Source: Paenibacillus sp.
GTDB taxonomy: Bacteria > Bacillota > Bacilli > Paenibacillales > Paenibacillaceae
Length of the DNA: 64,000 bases
Assembly: GCA_031254035.1 (NCBI GenBank)
Contig: JAIRVF010000033.1
Span: 124,001 to 188,000, forward strand
Direction of reading: 5' to 3'
The position numbers and the translations under genes were made by a program. This document shows positions 60,769-64,000 of the stretch, piece after piece. A model generated the notes under the pieces. It saw only the letters and a list, made by a program, of their open reading frames with translations. It ran no database searches and had not been told where the DNA came from. Every line of letters starts with the position of its first letter. Position 1 is the first letter of the stretch.

Positions 60769-60915
60769 ATGACTGTATATGCAGCTTTGCTCCGCGGCAT
60801 TAATGTCTGCGGACATAACAAAATCAAAATGGCTGAGCTGAGAAACGTTCTCGAAAATGCGGGCTGCAGGCAGGTTTTAATCTGCGATTCAGCGGCTTTA
60901 GTCACGGCTACTTGA
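60769..60915 (+). pseudogene. N-terminal remnant of a DUF1697 protein
   Basis: ATG at 60769 behind GGAGATG opens the typical DUF1697 start MTVYAALLRGINVCGHNKIKMAELR then VLENAGC, normally followed by 'V.TYIQSGNV.F'. Here the text becomes CRQVLICDSAALVTAT and stops, overlapping the end of the convergent GH123-like gene. The C-terminal three quarters are missing. Confidence 0.7.
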
Positions 60916-62739
60916 TTCAGAAGAGCTTCTACGGATAAATTCCCTCGTCACATGATCCAGAACCGCTTTTAGTTTATTCACTTCTAGGGGAATATTCACT
61001 TTGCCCGGATCTGTCACCCCATCGTATGGATCTTTTGCGAAACCAACCTCTTTCATGCTCCACATGGCTTCCGCGAGCTGCTCTCCCAAATCACCGGCTC
61101 GATCCGAGATATACTTGACCTTGACAGCATCTCTAATCCCTTCTTTCATTCGCTCATACCGAACGGAGCTTCTGTTCCCTGGATATACTTGAAAAGCATC
61201 TCCGGATTCCCACGTCTTGAAATCTGTCGTCTCAAAGGGATCCTCGACAAAGGAATCAAATGCCCATCTTAAATAGCCATCTGTTTTGTGACGCATTGTA
61301 TACCATATGACCCACACCGGTTCCGCGAGATTGGAGCGTATAAAACTGTTGGGATAATGCCCCACGCAATTATAAATCGTTGTTTTCAGTCCAAGCTGCC
61401 GGCGATGATTCGCAGCAACGATTAACTGATGACTATCATGCTGAATATAATAAAGGCCAACAGAAATATTGCCCATTCGATCCAATCTCGGATCATTCAG
61501 GCTGTTATAGTTCATTGCCGCCGTGATTTTTAGTCTGCCACCCGATATCTCGTCGATTAGATCGGCTGCTTGAACCATCGCATCAAGTCCTCGTTCATCA
61601 TTGGCCATGTACGTGATATCGAGCCAGCCTTTTTCTTCTAGATGCGGTACGAATGCTTGCAGAAATGCGCGCCACATGGTGTTCCATCCCTCTGTGCCAG
61701 GTTCCGCGATTTCGATCACGTCTTTTTTCTGTGCTTCATCATAATATTTGATTTTGCTAGCCCAGGAGACCATACTGTAGGCATCGATCTCCTCATTGAC
61801 CCCAAGATCCATCATGAACTGAACCCATTTGTCGAATATATCAAAATCAAATACGAACGTGCCGTCCGCTTTCTTCTTCCATCTCACCATACTGTCGTAT
61901 GGGTCATACGTCTGCGAGTTCCAGGGATCATATGTAACGGTTGTCGTAATGACCTTCTGCCCTGCGTCGGCAAGCATTTGATAATGTGGTTTCATGATAT
62001 CGAAATGCTCTTTCGTCCACAATTGGTCTTTCGAAATATTGTTGATTCTAGCAACTGCATACGGATTCTGCCATAAATCAAGGAAGAAATCCCAATCTTT
62101 CGCTTCCGGCAGTGTGATATCCAGTACCTCAAGTTCAAGATGGAAGACGATTTGATAGCCCGAAGCTGAATTCACTTTAATCTGCCCGCGATATTGACCT
62201 GCATCTGCATCCTGAGGGACGTCAATAGATACCCAAACAGGTTGTACGTTGAAAGCGCTCATATTTACAGGATCCGCAGAATAAATAATGTCAGGAATGA
62301 GCTCTTGCGGGTTTCCAAGCGAAGGATTGCCCCGTGCCGCTTTTGTCGTTCTCACAAAATCGGCTTTAATCTGCGATGCGTTGATCCGATGATTCCGATG
62401 ATCGACTAAATCCCCTACAGTTAGTGAAATGTTCTCCTGCGCCTCTTCCCCCGTCCATAGCACAAACTGTGCACTCGCACGGTCACCTTTCCACGCGTTT
62501 CCCTTCCAGGTGTTCTCCGTCATTGCCATGATTTCACGATATTCGATCCGTTTATAATCCTCTTTGAAAGTGTTCTCTTTGACATAATGCATATCCGTCG
62601 TTCCCACAACACCATTTAAAGCCCCTGTTGATATATGGTTCTTTTGAGTTACTTCTGCATTCAAATTTCTGTTTGAAACATAATCGTTGATCACAATGTC
62701 TAACCCTCCATCCATAGAAACGGCATTGAGCCCATACAT
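60898..62739 (-). CDS. DUF4091/GH123-like glycoside hydrolase
   Basis: About 613 residues. The second half is a DUF4091-type TIM barrel: YQMLADAGQKVITTTVTYDPW, DIFDKWVQFMMDLGVNEEIDAYSMVSW, and the acidic pair in ITYMANDERGLD, matching the Asp-Glu catalytic pair of GH123 N-acetylgalactosaminidases, followed by EPVWVIWYTMRHKTDGYLRWAFDSF. The first third is a beta-sandwich (VWVSIDVPQDADAGQYRGQIKV). No signal peptide and no clear ribosome site at 62739, so the start may differ. It lies beside two sugar ABC permeases, so it probably cleaves an imported GalNAc-type glycan. Confidence 0.82.
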   Translation of the reverse strand: MYGLNAVSMDGGLDIVINDYVSNRNLNAEVTQKNHISTGALNGVVGTTDMHYVKENTFKEDYKRIEYREIMAMTENTWKGNAWKGDRASAQFVLWTGEEAQENISLTVGDLVDHRNHRINASQIKADFVRTTKAARGNPSLGNPQELIPDIIYSADPVNMSAFNVQPVWVSIDVPQDADAGQYRGQIKVNSASGYQIVFHLELEVLDITLPEAKDWDFFLDLWQNPYAVARINNISKDQLWTKEHFDIMKPHYQMLADAGQKVITTTVTYDPWNSQTYDPYDSMVRWKKKADGTFVFDFDIFDKWVQFMMDLGVNEEIDAYSMVSWASKIKYYDEAQKKDVIEIAEPGTEGWNTMWRAFLQAFVPHLEEKGWLDITYMANDERGLDAMVQAADLIDEISGGRLKITAAMNYNSLNDPRLDRMGNISVGLYYIQHDSHQLIVAANHRRQLGLKTTIYNCVGHYPNSFIRSNLAEPVWVIWYTMRHKTDGYLRWAFDSFVEDPFETTDFKTWESGDAFQVYPGNRSSVRYERMKEGIRDAVKVKYISDRAGDLGEQLAEAMWSMKEVGFAKDPYDGVTDPGKVNIPLEVNKLKAVLDHVTREFIRRSSSESSSRD

Positions 62740-62864
62740 TGGGCAGTAAATACAATATTATCGTTTCGCGGCGAAAATCCTCCTATTGTGACAATATTTT
62801 CACATTCTTATGAGAAGAAAGTCGAATTCCATTTGATGGCGTTACTACGGGTTAAAATTTGGAG

Positions 62865-63623
62865 CTACCCTTTCGTTCCCCCCTGCATACTAAACCCTTT
62901 GGACATAAACCGCTGCGAAAGAATATACAGTACAATCGATGGCATGGCATAAAGCACAGAAAACGCCGCTAACCTGCCGTAATTGTAAGGCACGAAGAAG
63001 TTGCCCCAACTGCCTGAGAAGGTAAAAATCGCCACGGTGCATATTCCGGGTACCATGAGCGGTGCTATGATTTTGCGGATGCCCATCAAAACTGAAGCTC
63101 CGTCCACCCATGCCGCCTCTTCCAAATCACCGGGGACGGAGTCCATAAAATTTTTGAGCATCCATATCCCGTATGGCATAGACGACGCGACATAAAAGAG
63201 CACGACTCCCACATTGTTATCATACAACTTTAGGCTTAAAAACAACTGATAGACAGGTACCATCACAGCCGTAATCGGCAACGAGGTCATGAAAAGGATC
63301 GTGAGCATAAACGGCTTTTTATACTTCAACTGGTACCGAGATAACGGGTAGGCTGCCAACAGAGCCAGCAGGACCACGATGATGGCTTGGCCAAGTGACA
63401 TGAGAAGACCAATGACAAACGCTCGTTGATTCTCAGCGCTGGTCAGTACATCCACATAATTCACTGCGGTTAATTGCTTGGGCATTTTTAGAGATTGCAT
63501 TGCACTTGGATCCACGGATGCCACCAGCACCCATAAAAGCGGCAGCAGAAAACAGATCCCGATAATCGTTAAAATTACATAAGGAAGGATTCGGTATATG
63601 AGTTTGCGCTGTTTCGTGTTCAT
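62865..63623 (-). CDS. Carbohydrate ABC transporter permease (MalG type), internal deletion
   Basis: 252 residues. N-terminus RILPYVILTIIGICFLLPLLWVLVASVDPS, LITILFMTSLPITAVMVPVYQLF core, EAA loop VPGDLEEAAWVDGASVLMGIRKIIAPLM, then GSWGNFFVPYNYGRLAAFSVLYAMPSIVLYILSQRFMSKGFSMQGGTKG. Relatives carry about 25 to 30 further residues between FFVPY and GRLAAFS, so a membrane segment seems lost in frame. May be non-functional. It follows the first permease by 22 bases. Confidence 0.85.
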   Translation of the reverse strand: MNTKQRKLIYRILPYVILTIIGICFLLPLLWVLVASVDPSAMQSLKMPKQLTAVNYVDVLTSAENQRAFVIGLLMSLGQAIIVVLLALLAAYPLSRYQLKYKKPFMLTILFMTSLPITAVMVPVYQLFLSLKLYDNNVGVVLFYVASSMPYGIWMLKNFMDSVPGDLEEAAWVDGASVLMGIRKIIAPLMVPGICTVAIFTFSGSWGNFFVPYNYGRLAAFSVLYAMPSIVLYILSQRFMSKGFSMQGGTKG

Positions 63624-63645
63624 ACGAAATCTCCTTGTCTCGTAT

Positions 63646-64000
63646 TTAATCTTTTAACGAACGAATATAAAACAGACTGAGCACGATCCCGATCAATAGC
63701 AGCAGGAGCGAAATGGCTGTTCCATAACCAAGCTGGTAGTTCACGAACGCCTGATTGTACATGAAAATCGGCAGTGTCATTGTCGATGTTCCTGGCCCGC
63801 CCCCCGTCATGGCATCGATAAGACCAAATACACCTAGCGTTTGCAACGTGACCAGCATCATGTTAGTTGTGATTGTTTCCTTAATATATGGAATCGTAAT
63901 CCGGAACAAGATTTGCATCCGGGATGCGCCGTCCACAACAGCGGCTTCTTCAATTTCATTCGGTACGTCATCCAGTGCCGCCTGAAAAACCAACATGGAA
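63646..64000 (-). CDS. Carbohydrate ABC transporter permease (MalF type), 5'-partial
   Basis: Only the C-terminal 118 codons are inside the window; the frame runs off the right edge. EAA loop VPNEIEEAAVVDGASRMQILFRITIPYIKETI, then the typical GGGPGTSTMTLPIFMYNQAFVNYQLGYGTAIS. Channel partner of the next permease. The binding protein is probably outside the window. Confidence 0.9.
   Translation of the reverse strand, partial: SMLVFQAALDDVPNEIEEAAVVDGASRMQILFRITIPYIKETITTNMMLVTLQTLGVFGLIDAMTGGGPGTSTMTLPIFMYNQAFVNYQLGYGTAISLLLLLIGIVLSLFYIRSLKD

Overview
The window looks like chromosome of an aerobic, endospore-forming Bacillota, most probably a Paenibacillus or close relative. The evidence is a spore-coat gerQ, strong AGGAGG-type ribosome binding sites, frequent GTG and TTG starts, an M-box magnesium riboswitch, clade-II style nos accessory genes, and typical Paenibacillaceae families such as a divergent SRAP peptidase, an AlkZ-related protein and a DUF4091 sugar hydrolase. 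No rRNA, tRNA, CRISPR array, prophage or complete insertion sequence was seen. Identification rests on reading motifs by eye; no database search was run.

Layout. 1-5.4 kb: the 3' part of coaA, then a minus-strand phenolic-lipid type operon (type III polyketide synthase, methyltransferase, FAD oxidoreductase) ending in a truncated, frameshifted MMPL exporter. 5.8-11.1 kb: response regulator, sensor kinase, lipoprotein and two SEDS (FtsW/RodA) proteins in one operon. 11.1-11.6 kb: a self-contained unit of M-box riboswitch, 45-residue ORF and terminator. 11.7-25 kb: housekeeping genes (M3 and M29 peptidases, def, aldo-keto reductase, DUF445, nitroreductase, lspA, a CstR-like regulator, a WYL regulator operon, a zinc-ribbon protein, an aldose epimerase). 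25-27.4 kb: a protein made of two tandem KdpD N-terminal modules with no kinase. 27.7-33 kb: an ECF sigma factor and its membrane partner, a secreted protein, a nucleotidyltransferase apparently started at CTG, and two alpha/beta hydrolases. 33-40 kb: a complete peptide ABC importer operon and an ArsR-family regulator. 40-42.4 kb: a CNNM/CorC-type protein and gerQ. 43-46.3 kb: ugpAEB-like glycerol-3-phosphate importer genes behind Pho-box-like repeats. 46.4-55.4 kb: a tandem P-loop protein, SDR, DUF2500 protein, BNR-repeat lipoprotein, amino-acid permease, SRAP protein with altered active site, and a tyrosine recombinase. 55.4-56.8 kb: a putative small RNA unit, a gene remnant and a frameshifted HAD phosphatase. 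56.8-60.4 kb: nosD-nosL-nosY-nosF without nosZ. 60.7-64 kb: a DUF1697 remnant, a GH123/DUF4091-like hydrolase and two sugar ABC permeases, the last cut by the window end.

How the genes fit together. The PKS, methyltransferase and FAD enzymes resemble the alkylresorcinol/alkylquinone route known as srsABC, but the adjacent exporter is decayed. The ugp genes look phosphate-regulated. The kinase/regulator pair probably controls cell-envelope elongation through the SEDS genes. The nos cassette supplies maturation factors for an N2O reductase that must be encoded elsewhere, or is missing. The GH123-like enzyme and the permeases beside it look like one glycan-use locus. Three of the breaks (two in the MMPL gene, one in the HAD gene) sit at homopolymer runs, so sequencing error must be considered for them; the missing N-terminal half of the MMPL gene cannot be explained that way.
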